Shown here: in pieces, positions 1-6,078 of the stretch
Position numbering within the stretch: the first letter of the stretch is position 1
Layout: every line of letters starts with the position of its first letter
From: Anaerolineaceae bacterium
GTDB lineage: Bacteria > Chloroflexota > Anaerolineae > Anaerolineales > Villigracilaceae
Length of the DNA stretch: 6,122 bases
Reading direction: 5' to 3'
NCBI GenBank assembly: GCA_022181005.1
Contig: BQMV01000375.1
Coordinates: 1-6,122, forward strand
The notes under the pieces: generated by a model
Seen by the model: only the letters and a program-made list of their open reading frames with translations
What the model was told of the DNA's origin: nothing
Databases searched by the model: none
Translations under genes and position numbers: made by a program

Positions 1-407
1 TCCTGCAATTATTAAAGGAGATCCAAAGAGTGCTAGGGTTGGCGGTCGTAATCGTAACGCACGATCTCGGCGTGGTGGCGGAAGTGTGCGATGAAGTAGT
101 AGTGTTGTATGGCGGCAAAGTGGCTGAATACGGCAGCGTTGATCGCATTTACAATCACGCGCAACACCCATATACGCAGCGCCTGCTTGAGTCCTTTCCC
201 GATATTAACAACCCTAGCGAAACGTTAGCGTCTATCCCCGGAACGCCGCCGCGCCTGACGCAGTTGCCGCCGGGCTGCCGCTTCGAGCCGCGTTGTCACG
301 TCAAGATCAAACGCTGCGCTGAAGTTTCGCCGCCGTTGTTAGAAGTTGAGCCGGGGCATTACGCCGCATGTATTTTGCGCGAAGGAAAGGAGGCGAATTT
401 CCAATGA
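1..407 (+). CDS. oppD: Peptide ABC transporter ATP-binding subunit, OppD/DppD family (5'-truncated)
   Basis: C-terminal 134 residues of an ATPase that drives uptake of di- or oligopeptides at the cytoplasmic membrane. The reading frame is open to the window edge (first full codon at base 3), so the gene begins upstream and the GTG at 30 is not its start. Walker A, signature and Walker B motifs are lost. What remains is the switch region 'VTHDLGVVAE' (H-loop His20 of the visible part), then the oligopeptide-transporter C-terminal domain with 'HPYTQRLL', 'PGTPP' and the cysteine quartet C92, C98, C105, C123 (C-x5-C-x6-C-x17-C). In relatives this quartet is reported to hold an iron-sulfur cluster; that is family knowledge, not visible here. 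The stop TGA overlaps the ATG of the next ATPase gene (ATGA), the usual oppD-oppF order. The family is certain; the substrate (dipeptide, oligopeptide, nickel or sugar) cannot be told, so the symbol is by family only. Confidence 0.9.
   Translation, partial: LQLLKEIQRVLGLAVVIVTHDLGVVAEVCDEVVVLYGGKVAEYGSVDRIYNHAQHPYTQRLLESFPDINNPSETLASIPGTPPRLTQLPPGCRFEPRCHVKIKRCAEVSPPLLEVEPGHYAACILREGKEANFQ
386..393 (+). promoter_or_regulatory. Ribosome binding site of the OppF-type gene
   Basis: AAAGGAGG lies 10 bases before the ATG at 404, inside the end of the preceding gene. It decides the start: an in-frame ATG at 368 would add 12 residues but lies upstream of this site, whereas 404 gives the classic ATGA overlap. 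Confidence 0.75.
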
Positions 408-1408
408 CGCCGAATCCTATTCTTGAAGCGCGCGAGCTATACACTTATTTCCCCGTTCCCCAGTCGCTATTCGAAGCATTGATGCGCCGTCCGCATCTAT
501 CGGTGAAAGCGGTGGACGGAGTCTCATTCGCATTGATGCGCGGCGAAACGCTGGCGATCGTGGGCGAATCGGGATGCGGCAAAACGACTATTGCGCGAAC
601 GCTGATCGGTCTGGAAGCGAAGACAAAAGGCGAGATTCTCTTCGACGGCAAGGAAGTCGCCTTGCGCGACGGGCAGACGGCGATCAGTTTGCAACATTTG
701 CGCCAACGCGCGCAGATGATCTTCCAAGACCCGTACGAATCGTTGAATCCGCGCGCGACGATCTTTGACATCGTCGCTGAGCCGTTGGTTGTGCATGGGT
801 TGGCGAAAGACGAGCGCGAGCGAACGGCGGCGGTTACAGCCGCGTTGGAGGATGCGGGTTTGCGCCCGGCGGAACATTACTTTATGCGCTACCCTTATGA
901 ACTCTCGGGCGGACAGCGTCAGCGCGTGGTGATCGCCAGCGCATTGGTTTTACAGCCCGAGCTGCTGATCGCGGACGAACCGGTCTCGATGCTCGACGTT
1001 TCCATCCGCGCTGAGATTCTGAATCTGTTGCGCGACCTGCGCCAAAAGCGCGGCATCAGCGTTATTTTTATCACGCACGATCTCAGCACGGTCGCCTATT
1101 TTGCGGATCGAATCGCAGTCATGTATTTGGGGCGCATCGTGGAGATCGGCTTGACGCACGAAGTATTGCGCGATCCGCAGCATCCGTACACAAAGGCGCT
1201 CCTTTCGGTGGCGCCTGCGCCCAATCCGCGTTTGCGGCGCAAGCGCGTGATCCTTCAAGGCGAGACGCCGAATCCGATCAACCTGCCGAGCGGCTGTCAT
1301 TTTCATCCGCGCTGCCCGGTGGCGTTCGATCAGTGCAAGATCAAAGATCCGCAGTTGACCGTTTTGAGCGAAACGCATCAAGCGGCGTGCTTATTGCTTG
1401 AGAAATAA
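404..1408 (+). CDS. oppF: Peptide ABC transporter ATP-binding subunit, OppF/DppF family
   Basis: Second ATPase of a peptide importer, expected to pair with the preceding OppD-type subunit and power two membrane permeases. At 334 residues it has the usual family length and is complete. Motifs in order: Walker A GESGCGKTT (54-62, Lys60), Q-loop in 'MIFQDPYESLNP' (Gln108), ABC signature LSGGQRQR (167-174), Walker B 'ELLIADEP' (186-193, Glu192 catalytic), D-loop 'SMLDVS', H-loop His225 in 'ITHDL'. The C-terminal oligopeptide-transporter domain has 'HPYTKALL' and cysteines 298, 304, 311 and 329, spaced exactly as in the upstream subunit. 'YESLNPR' after the Q-loop and the N-terminal 'AVDGVSFAL' favour the F rather than the D subunit. 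All ATPase residues are intact, so it should be active. The stop shares one base with the next ATG (TAATG), implying cotranscription. Substrate is not determinable. Confidence 0.93.
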   Translation: MTPNPILEARELYTYFPVPQSLFEALMRRPHLSVKAVDGVSFALMRGETLAIVGESGCGKTTIARTLIGLEAKTKGEILFDGKEVALRDGQTAISLQHLRQRAQMIFQDPYESLNPRATIFDIVAEPLVVHGLAKDERERTAAVTAALEDAGLRPAEHYFMRYPYELSGGQRQRVVIASALVLQPELLIADEPVSMLDVSIRAEILNLLRDLRQKRGISVIFITHDLSTVAYFADRIAVMYLGRIVEIGLTHEVLRDPQHPYTKALLSVAPAPNPRLRRKRVILQGETPNPINLPSGCHFHPRCPVAFDQCKIKDPQLTVLSETHQAACLLLEK

Positions 1409-2184
1409 TGGATATTAGCAGCGTTCAAAACCCGCGCGTCAAGCGGCTGGTCAAACTGCGCGAAGATAAAAAAGCCCGCGCAGAAGACGGTTTGACGCTC
1501 GTCGAAGGATTCGATGAAATGCGACTCGCCCTCGCCGCTGGGCATACGCCCCAGACGATTCTATTTGCGCCTGAGTTGACTTCGCGTTCTATGGAATTTC
1601 CGGCTGGCGAGCATCTGAGCGTTTCGCGCGCGGTCTTTGAGAAAATCTCGTATCGCCAGAACCCAGACGGATGGTTGGGCGTTTTCCCAATCCCGCGGCG
1701 AAGGCTCGACGACCTAAATTTGAGCGTTTCGTCGCTGGTTATCCTCGCCGAAGCGGTGGAAAAGCCGGGCAACCTCGGAGCGATTTTGCGCAGCGCCGAT
1801 GCGGCAGGCGTGGACGCACTCCTCGTCTGCGATGCGCGCGTGGATGTGTGGAATCCCAACGTTATCCGCGCCAGCCGTGGGACGATTTTCAGCGTGCCGC
1901 TCGTCGAATGCGACAATGCTTCTGCGCTGGAATGGTTGCGACGCAACGCGATACGCGTCGTCGCTGCGACTCCCGCCGCCGAAACGCTGTACACAGAAGT
2001 GGATTTACGCGCGCCTTCCGCTATCGCAGTCGGCGCTGAAGCGGAGGGCTTGTCCGATTTTTGGATGGCGAGCGCGGGCGAGAGGGTCAAAATCCCGATG
2101 ATGGGGAAAGTAAATTCGTTGAACGTATCGGTTTCAGCGGCGTTGATCGTTTATGAAGCGCTGAGGCAGCGCAGCGGGAATTGA
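1408..2184 (+). CDS. TrmH/SpoU-family RNA 2'-O-ribose methyltransferase
   Basis: Cytoplasmic S-adenosylmethionine-dependent enzyme that methylates a ribose 2'-OH in rRNA or tRNA; 258 residues, typical length. The N-terminal part (about 1-90, 'NPRVKRLVKLREDKKARAE', 'LVEGFDEM') is the L30e-like substrate-binding domain of this family. The C-terminal part carries the three knot motifs: motif 1 'KPGNLGAILRSADAAG' (Asn122, Arg128), motif 2 'AVGAEAEGLSDFW' (Glu213), motif 3 'IPMMGKVNSLNVSVSAALIVYE' (Asn239). These form the trefoil-knot cofactor site, and the key Asn, Arg and Glu are all present. The ATG overlaps the TAA of the transporter ATPase gene (TAATG); there is no strong ribosome binding site, so translation is probably coupled by re-initiation. 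The RNA target cannot be told: RlmB, TsnR-like and other 23S rRNA enzymes look alike at this level. The family is sure, the specificity is open. Confidence 0.92.
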   Translation: MDISSVQNPRVKRLVKLREDKKARAEDGLTLVEGFDEMRLALAAGHTPQTILFAPELTSRSMEFPAGEHLSVSRAVFEKISYRQNPDGWLGVFPIPRRRLDDLNLSVSSLVILAEAVEKPGNLGAILRSADAAGVDALLVCDARVDVWNPNVIRASRGTIFSVPLVECDNASALEWLRRNAIRVVAATPAAETLYTEVDLRAPSAIAVGAEAEGLSDFWMASAGERVKIPMMGKVNSLNVSVSAALIVYEALRQRSGN

Positions 2185-2234
2185 AGGGAACATTTTGGCG
2201 AGGGGGCGAGTTAAATTATCGATAAGGAGAATTT

Positions 2235-3194
2235 ATGAAAAAACTACTTTTGCTTGGCAGCATCTGTCTGACCGTCGTCGCGTGCGCGCTTCAACCTTCC
2301 GCGCCGACGAATACCCCGCTCCCGCTGGAGACGCCAACGTCGTTCACAGCGCCGACAATCGCCGTCGCTACGTTTACGGCGATACCGACCGTTCAATCGA
2401 CGCAAGCCGCGCCTACGAACCCCGCTCCGCCAGCCGCGACTCTGCCGCCGGTAACGGGAGTCTATAATCCATACGCCGTTATTCTTGTTAATCAAGGCGA
2501 CGTGTTGAATATCCGCTCTGCCGCAGGGATCGGACAGCCCGTCGTCGGCTCGCTCGCGCCGAACGCCGTCGGCGTGAACCGCACGGGACCGGCAACCAGC
2601 GCGGGAGGCGACCGCTGGGTGGAGATCCAAAATCCCGCCGGCGGGACCGGATGGGTGAACGCGAAATTCCTCACCGAGCAAGTGACTTCGTCCACGTTCT
2701 GTTCCGACTCGCGCGTGTCTGACCTGTTGAACAATCTCCGAACCGCTGTGTTGAACTCGAACGGCGAGTCCCTGAGTTCGCTCGTCAGCCCCGAGCATGG
2801 ATTTGACCTGCGCTTGTGGCGTTGGGGAACGGTGGCGAATTACACATCGAAAGAAGCCGCGTGGGTCTTCCAGTCGGAGTACGCGGTGAAGTGGGGACCC
2901 GCGCCCGGCAGCGGCATGGACACGAACGGGACGTTCTCCGAACACATCCTGCCGAAGTTGCAAGAAGTGTTCAGCGCGAATTACATGCTGAACTGCAACG
3001 ACACGCTCGACCTCGCGACGTTCTCGCTGGAGCCGTGGCCCTCGGAATACGCCAACGTCAATTTCTACACGGTACGCAAGCCCGGCTCCGATCAATACGG
3101 CGGCATGGACTGGCGTGCCTGGACTGTGGGCGTCGAATACGTGCAAGGCAAGCCGATGCTGTTCGCGTTGATCAATTATCAGTGGGAGCCGTAA
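2235..3194 (+). CDS. SH3b-domain lipoprotein with unassigned C-terminal region
   Basis: A 319-residue exported lipoprotein. The signal peptide MKKLLLLGSICLTVVAC ends in a lipobox (VVAC), with Cys17 the expected lipidated residue. Residues 20-75 are a Thr/Pro/Ala-rich stalk of low complexity that would hold the protein off the membrane. A bacterial SH3 domain follows (about 82-146), with the hallmark 'GDVLNIRSAAG' and a closing 'GTGWVNAKFL' (Trp140). Such domains usually bind cell-wall or other surface ligands. Residues 150-319 ('EHGFDLRLWRWGTVANYT' and on) match no family I can name; they are Trp-rich and contain two cysteines (156, 254) that could pair outside the cell. The start is supported by AAGGAGA at 2224-2230, four bases before ATG. 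The 50-bp gap from the methyltransferase gene shows no convincing promoter, so it may be read from upstream. The function beyond surface location is unknown. Confidence 0.88.
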   Translation: MKKLLLLGSICLTVVACALQPSAPTNTPLPLETPTSFTAPTIAVATFTAIPTVQSTQAAPTNPAPPAATLPPVTGVYNPYAVILVNQGDVLNIRSAAGIGQPVVGSLAPNAVGVNRTGPATSAGGDRWVEIQNPAGGTGWVNAKFLTEQVTSSTFCSDSRVSDLLNNLRTAVLNSNGESLSSLVSPEHGFDLRLWRWGTVANYTSKEAAWVFQSEYAVKWGPAPGSGMDTNGTFSEHILPKLQEVFSANYMLNCNDTLDLATFSLEPWPSEYANVNFYTVRKPGSDQYGGMDWRAWTVGVEYVQGKPMLFALINYQWEP

Positions 3195-3269
3195 CCCCCA
3201 CCCAGCCTCCCCCAAATACGACTGAAGTTCGTCGTATTTGGGGGAGGTGTCCGAAGGACGGAGGGGGTT
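3193..3269. repeat. Long palindromic intergenic repeat element
   Basis: A nested inverted repeat starting inside the lipoprotein stop codon. The inner stem is a perfect 17-bp pair (3206-3222 with 3231-3247, CCTCCCCCAAATACGAC) around an 8-base loop. The outer ends AACCCCC (3193-3199) and GGGGGTT (3263-3269) also pair, and a small hairpin GTCC-GAA-GGAC lies between (3249-3259). There is no T-run after it, so it is not itself a classic terminator. The bounded, nested design resembles REP/MITE-like dispersed palindromes of Chloroflexota genomes; copy number cannot be seen in this window. Confidence 0.8.
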
Positions 3270-3271
3270 TC

Positions 3272-3308
3272 AGGTGACAGTCACCTTGAAGGTGACTGTC
3301 ACCTTTTT
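3272..3308 (+). terminator. Intrinsic (rho-independent) terminator after the lipoprotein gene
   Basis: A perfect 14-bp stem (AGGTGACAGTCACC at 3272-3285 with 3291-3304) with loop TTGAA, followed by TTTTT (3304-3308). The orientation fits ending the transcript of the lipoprotein gene and anything upstream. Each arm is itself a near-palindrome, GGTGAC-N-GTCACC, so single-strand folding could alternate between one long hairpin and two short ones. Confidence 0.85.
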
Positions 3309-3321
3309 ATTGCAGTACAAT
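3292..3321 (+). promoter_or_regulatory. Possible sigma-70-type promoter for the CHAT cassette
   Basis: GTGACT (3292-3297, four of six to TTGACA), an 18-base spacer and TACAAT (3316-3321, five of six to TATAAT). Transcription would start near 3328, about 46 bases before the ATG at 3374. The -35 box would lie in the right arm of the preceding terminator. This is a weak pattern call, supported mainly by the terminator upstream, which requires a new promoter here. Confidence 0.3.
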
Positions 3322-3361
3322 TGACGCACCCCCATCACAGCAGGGGAGAGAGGTGACATCA

Positions 3362-3368
3362 AGAGAGG
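3362..3368 (+). promoter_or_regulatory. Ribosome binding site of the small membrane protein gene
   Basis: AGAGAGG five bases before the ATG at 3374. A rival GTG start at 3353 (seven extra residues, MTSREVS) also has a purine-rich site, AGGGG at 3342-3346, so the start is not fully settled; ATG is preferred by codon and spacing. Confidence 0.5.
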
Positions 3369-3373
3369 TTAGC

Positions 3374-3814
3374 ATGAAACCGATTCCGACTCGAACGATC
3401 AGCGAGAATGAAAAACTCTTGCGGCAAAAGTTCTACGAGAACATCGCCGCGCAGAGTGACCTGATGGATAAGGTGAGCGAGCGCTTGCTCACGCTGGAGT
3501 TGGGGATTCCAGGTTTGTTCGCCACCGTCTTGAAATTGACGCGCGGCGAGGATGCCACCCTGCCCATCAATGCCGCGCTTAATCTGGCTTTCCTGTTTTG
3601 GCTGGTCGCGTTGATCTTGACCCTGATGGCGCTGACCCCGAAAAAATGGACGGTGGATGACGCCGTTTTAAAACAAGACCCGAAAAAATTCTCCGAAGGC
3701 TTGGGGATCGAAGATTACTTTGAGCAGAGCGCCCTCTACAAACGCCGTCTCGCAATCGCTTCGAGCGTTTTATTTTTTGCGGGCATCTTTTGCGCCACGC
3801 TGACACTGGGATAA
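3374..3814 (+). CDS. Small integral membrane protein (two TM helices), first gene of the CHAT cassette
   Basis: A 146-residue protein of no family I recognise. The N-terminal third (1-43) is charged and probably helical ('NEKLLRQKFYENIAAQ'). A mildly hydrophobic stretch follows (44-55, 'GIPGLFATVLKL'), then a strong TM segment (66-88, 'NAALNLAFLFWLVALILTL'). Next comes a polar, acidic/lysine-rich segment of about 38 residues (89-125, with 'PKKW' and 'YKRRLA') and a second TM segment at the very C-terminus (127-145). There is no signal peptide. The layout, a soluble helix plus two TM helices, is broadly like small membrane effectors found beside nucleotide- or protease-based conflict genes (for example SLATT-type proteins), but I see no specific motif to assign it. 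Its position first in the operon, four bases before the zinc-ribbon gene, suggests it works with the CHAT protein as membrane anchor, target or effector. That role is inference. Confidence 0.8.
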   Translation: MKPIPTRTISENEKLLRQKFYENIAAQSDLMDKVSERLLTLELGIPGLFATVLKLTRGEDATLPINAALNLAFLFWLVALILTLMALTPKKWTVDDAVLKQDPKKFSEGLGIEDYFEQSALYKRRLAIASSVLFFAGIFCATLTLG

Positions 3815-3818
3815 TGCC

Positions 3819-4064
3819 ATGAAAAAAAGACTGACCTTTCAATGCGGAAAATGCAAAAGAAATTTCTCCTTCCAACAGGAAATTACAGAGGAGCAAGAAC
3901 TGCTTTTTGCCTGCCCATACTGCGGGGCGGAGTTGGTTCTCAAACTTGAGCCTTTCAAGAAGAGAAAAAAGACAACGGTTCGCGGCGAAGGGAATGACGC
4001 CGAATCTTTCGAATGGGAATATATCTTCCCCGATGTGATTCAATCTGAACTGCGCAACCCGTAG
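3819..4064 (+). CDS. Small zinc-ribbon protein, second gene of the CHAT cassette
   Basis: An 81-residue cytoplasmic protein. Two knuckles, CGKC (Cys9, Cys12) and CPYC (Cys32, Cys35), separated by 19 residues, make a classic four-cysteine zinc ribbon. The tail has a basic patch 'FKKRKKTTVRG' (about 50-60) and an acidic/aromatic end 'ESFEWEYIFPDVIQSEL'. Such ribbons bind nucleic acid or act as protein adaptors; the sequence does not say which. The gene sits four bases after the membrane protein gene and 11 before the CHAT gene, so it is very likely translated with them, and it lacks a strong ribosome binding site of its own. Its base composition is visibly more AT-rich than its neighbours, particularly at the 5' end. 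I do not recognise a named family; a regulator or adaptor of the protease is the simplest guess. Confidence 0.82.
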   Translation: MKKRLTFQCGKCKRNFSFQQEITEEQELLFACPYCGAELVLKLEPFKKRKKTTVRGEGNDAESFEWEYIFPDVIQSELRNP

Positions 4065-4075
4065 CGGAGATTTCC

Positions 4076-6012
4076 ATGCCAAAATTCGTCCACCCCATGC
4101 CCTTTGTCATTTACCCCACAGACGATATGGTTGAGCGTGACCCCGCCCTGCGCCATGCAAGCGCGAGGCTGGCTCATAATTACGCGGACAAACGCTCCAT
4201 TGCCGAGGCGGACTTGCAAACAATGGGAACAGCGCTATGGCAATCTCTGCCCGCCGATACGGGTGAACGATTCGAGGCGGCGATTCAAGCAGTGGGGGCA
4301 AACATCCTGCCTGTCGTGATCGAGAGCCGCGCGCCCGCTGTGCAATCCCTGCCGTGGGAGACGCTGTATCATCCCGCGCGCGGATTTCTCGCCCGCAATC
4401 CAGCGTTTGCTTTTTCAAGACGCACCGCGCCATTGACTGGCGAACTGCTCCCCGCGCGCGCCGCTCCGTTGAAAGTGTTGCTGTTCACATCCCTGCCCGA
4501 TGACCTGAACCCCGAGACCGAACGCTTGAATGTGGAGAAGGAACAGGAGCGCGTGCAAGAGGCGTTACTGCCTTTCATCGCCGAGGGAAGGGTGCAGTTG
4601 GAAGTTCCCGACGATGGTCGGCTGGAAACGCTGACCGATCTGTTGAAACGCTTCGAGCCGCATGTGCTGTACCTGAGCGGACATGGAAAATTTATACAGC
4701 AGTCTGGACGCGAACCGTTTGGAATTTTTCTATTTGAAGACGCCAATGGCAGGGGCGAACCTGTGACCGAAGAAAGACTCGCCCAGGTTTTGGTGGGGAG
4801 CGGCGTGCAGGTGGTTGTGCTCTCCGCTTGCGAGAGCGGAAAAGCCGCCTCGGACGATCTCAATCACGGATTGGTGCGTCATCTTTCAGCGGCGGGCATT
4901 CCGCATGTGATCGGGATGCGCGAATCGGTGTTGGATGAGGCGGGCATTCAATTTGCCGACGCGCTGTGCAAAGCGCTGGCAGAGGGCGAACGTGCTGACG
5001 TGGCGATTCAAACCGCCCGCGCCGCCATGACCGCCGCCAGCGCGGGCATAGCGCGCCGCGAGGCGAGTTCGACAATAGCGGTTGATCAACTTCATGGACA
5101 GTGGTGCCTGCCATTGCTGGTCTCTGCCGAGGCGGCGCATCCGCCTGTGGATTGGGGAATATCCCTCACCCCCAGCCCCTCTCCCAAAAGGAGAGGGGAG
5201 CAGCCTCGCTTCATTGGAAGGCGTAAGGAATTGCGGCAATACAAACACCGCCTGTTGACGGGTGCGATTCAACGCCTGTTCATCAGCGGCGCGGGCGGAC
5301 ATGGCAAGACCACCCTTGCGCGAAAACTGGCGCAGGAATTGGAAGGACGCGGTTACGAATTTTTTGAATGGCGGGCAGACTCCCCGTGGCGCGACTTTCA
5401 ACGAACGTTGGAACTTGCGCTGGAGGGCGATGCGGGGAATACCTATGACCGTTTCGCCATCAAAATGCAAGACCAGCCCGCAAAAGTGGCGGACAAATTA
5501 TTTGAGTTGTTATCGGCGCAATACGCTGGGAAGGTTGTCCTGCTGTTCGATAATCTGGAATCGATTCAGGACGATAAGACATTCACGCTTACGGACGAAA
5601 CGGCGGATGTTTGGCTGAAGGCGGCTTGCGGCGACAAAATAAATTTTGTCGTACTGGCGACTTCACGTTGGGTTTTGCCCAAATGGAAAGGCGAACACCT
5701 GCCGCTGGCGGGCATGAACAAGGGCGACTTTTTACGCCTCGCCCAAACGCTGACCGAACGCGGAGGCATGAACCCGCTCCTGCTGATAGACCGCGAACGC
5801 CTGAACCGTGCCTACGACACGCTCGGACACAACCCGCGCGGGTTGGAATGGTTCGCCGCCGCCACGCTGACCATGAACCCGCAAGAGGGACAAGCCTTTG
5901 CCGAAAAACTGGCGCAAACCAAAGCAGATCTGCGCCAGAACATGGCGTTGAAAGAAACCATCCACCGCCTCACGCCTGAAGCCTCGGCGTTGTTACGCCG
6001 CCTGCACGTGTA
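4076..6012 (+). CDS. CHAT (caspase-like) protease fused to a STAND-type P-loop NTPase, 3' end artificially truncated
   Basis: Multidomain protein, 645 residues visible. The CHAT domain spans about 1-350: an N-terminal strand/helix lead-in ('GTALWQSLPADTGERF', 'LPWETLYHPARGFLA'), the catalytic His203 in 'LYLSGHGKF', and the nucleophile Cys252 in 'VVVLSACESGKA'. Both are intact, so a cysteine protease is expected. A linker (about 352-378) contains a repeat-encoded stretch. The NTPase starts with 'RFIGRRKELRQ', then Walker A GAGGHGKTT (405-413, Lys411), Walker B 'VVLLFDNLE' (Asp492), sensor 'LATSRW' (Arg531) and a GxP-like 'GHNPRGLEW' (Pro587), the order seen in NACHT/NB-ARC-like STAND switches. 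The end 'LTPEASALLRRLHV' reads like the start of a winged-helix domain, so ligand-sensing repeats (often TPR) should follow. The TAA at 6011-6013 takes its last A from the sequencing adapter and is not trustworthy. Start: GGAG at 4066-4069, six bases before ATG. Family role: signal-triggered proteolysis in conflict or cell-death systems; the trigger and substrate are unknown. Confidence 0.9.
5161..5202. repeat. Palindromic repeat inserted in frame in the CHAT-NTPase linker
   Basis: CCCCTCTCC (5176-5184) and GGAGAGGGG (5190-5198) form a perfect 9-bp stem around CAAAA, preceded by CCCTCACCCCCAG. It is read through in frame as S363-LTPSPSPKRRGEQ-376, a low-complexity stretch between the end of the CHAT fold and 'PRFIGRRKE'. 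The same type of C-rich/G-rich element is common between genes in many bacterial genomes, so this is probably a dispersed repeat tolerated as a flexible linker. Limits are approximate. Confidence 0.75.
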
Positions 6013-6078
6013 AGATCGGAAGAGCACACGTCTGAACTCCAGTCACGTGGCCTTATCTCGTATGCCGTCTTCTGCTTG
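6013..6078 (+). other. Illumina TruSeq-type adapter with index (not genomic)
   Basis: The run begins AGATCGGAAGAGC at 6013 and continues through the standard read-1 adapter to AGTCAC (6046). An 8-base index GTGGCCTT (6047-6054) follows, then the P7 tail beginning ATCTCGTATGCCGTC and ending CTGCTTG (6055-6078). It matches the known adapter architecture base for base from memory. The insert therefore ends at 6012; the A at 6013 is the A-tailing base. Confidence 0.98.

Noticed and set aside
30..32. GTG as the true start of the first ATPase gene
   Set aside because: The frame is open and family-like upstream to the window edge ('LQLLKEIQR'), so the gene is truncated rather than starting here.
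1425..2090. A 221-residue minus-strand open frame opposite the methyltransferase gene
   Set aside because: Ser/Arg-rich shadow translation; all conserved knot motifs are on the + strand frame.
2195..2223. Possible promoter before the lipoprotein gene (TTGGCG with TATCGA)
   Set aside because: The -10 box matches only three of six positions; not better than chance in this 50-bp gap.
2244..3215. A 323-residue open frame on the minus strand opposite the lipoprotein gene
   Set aside because: Arg-rich composition with no recognisable motif and no ribosome binding site; it mirrors a strong + strand gene with signal peptide and SH3b domain.
3321..3349. TTGACG as a -35 box for the CHAT cassette
   Set aside because: No -10-like hexamer occurs 16-19 bases downstream; the region is G-rich.
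3328..3357. CACCCCC ... GGGGAGAGAGGTGA as a second copy of the linker palindrome
   Set aside because: Only four bases pair cleanly and the spacing differs; at most a decayed relic.
5812..6027. Minus-strand open frame at the right edge
   Set aside because: Its start codon lies in the sequencing adapter, so it cannot be a real gene.
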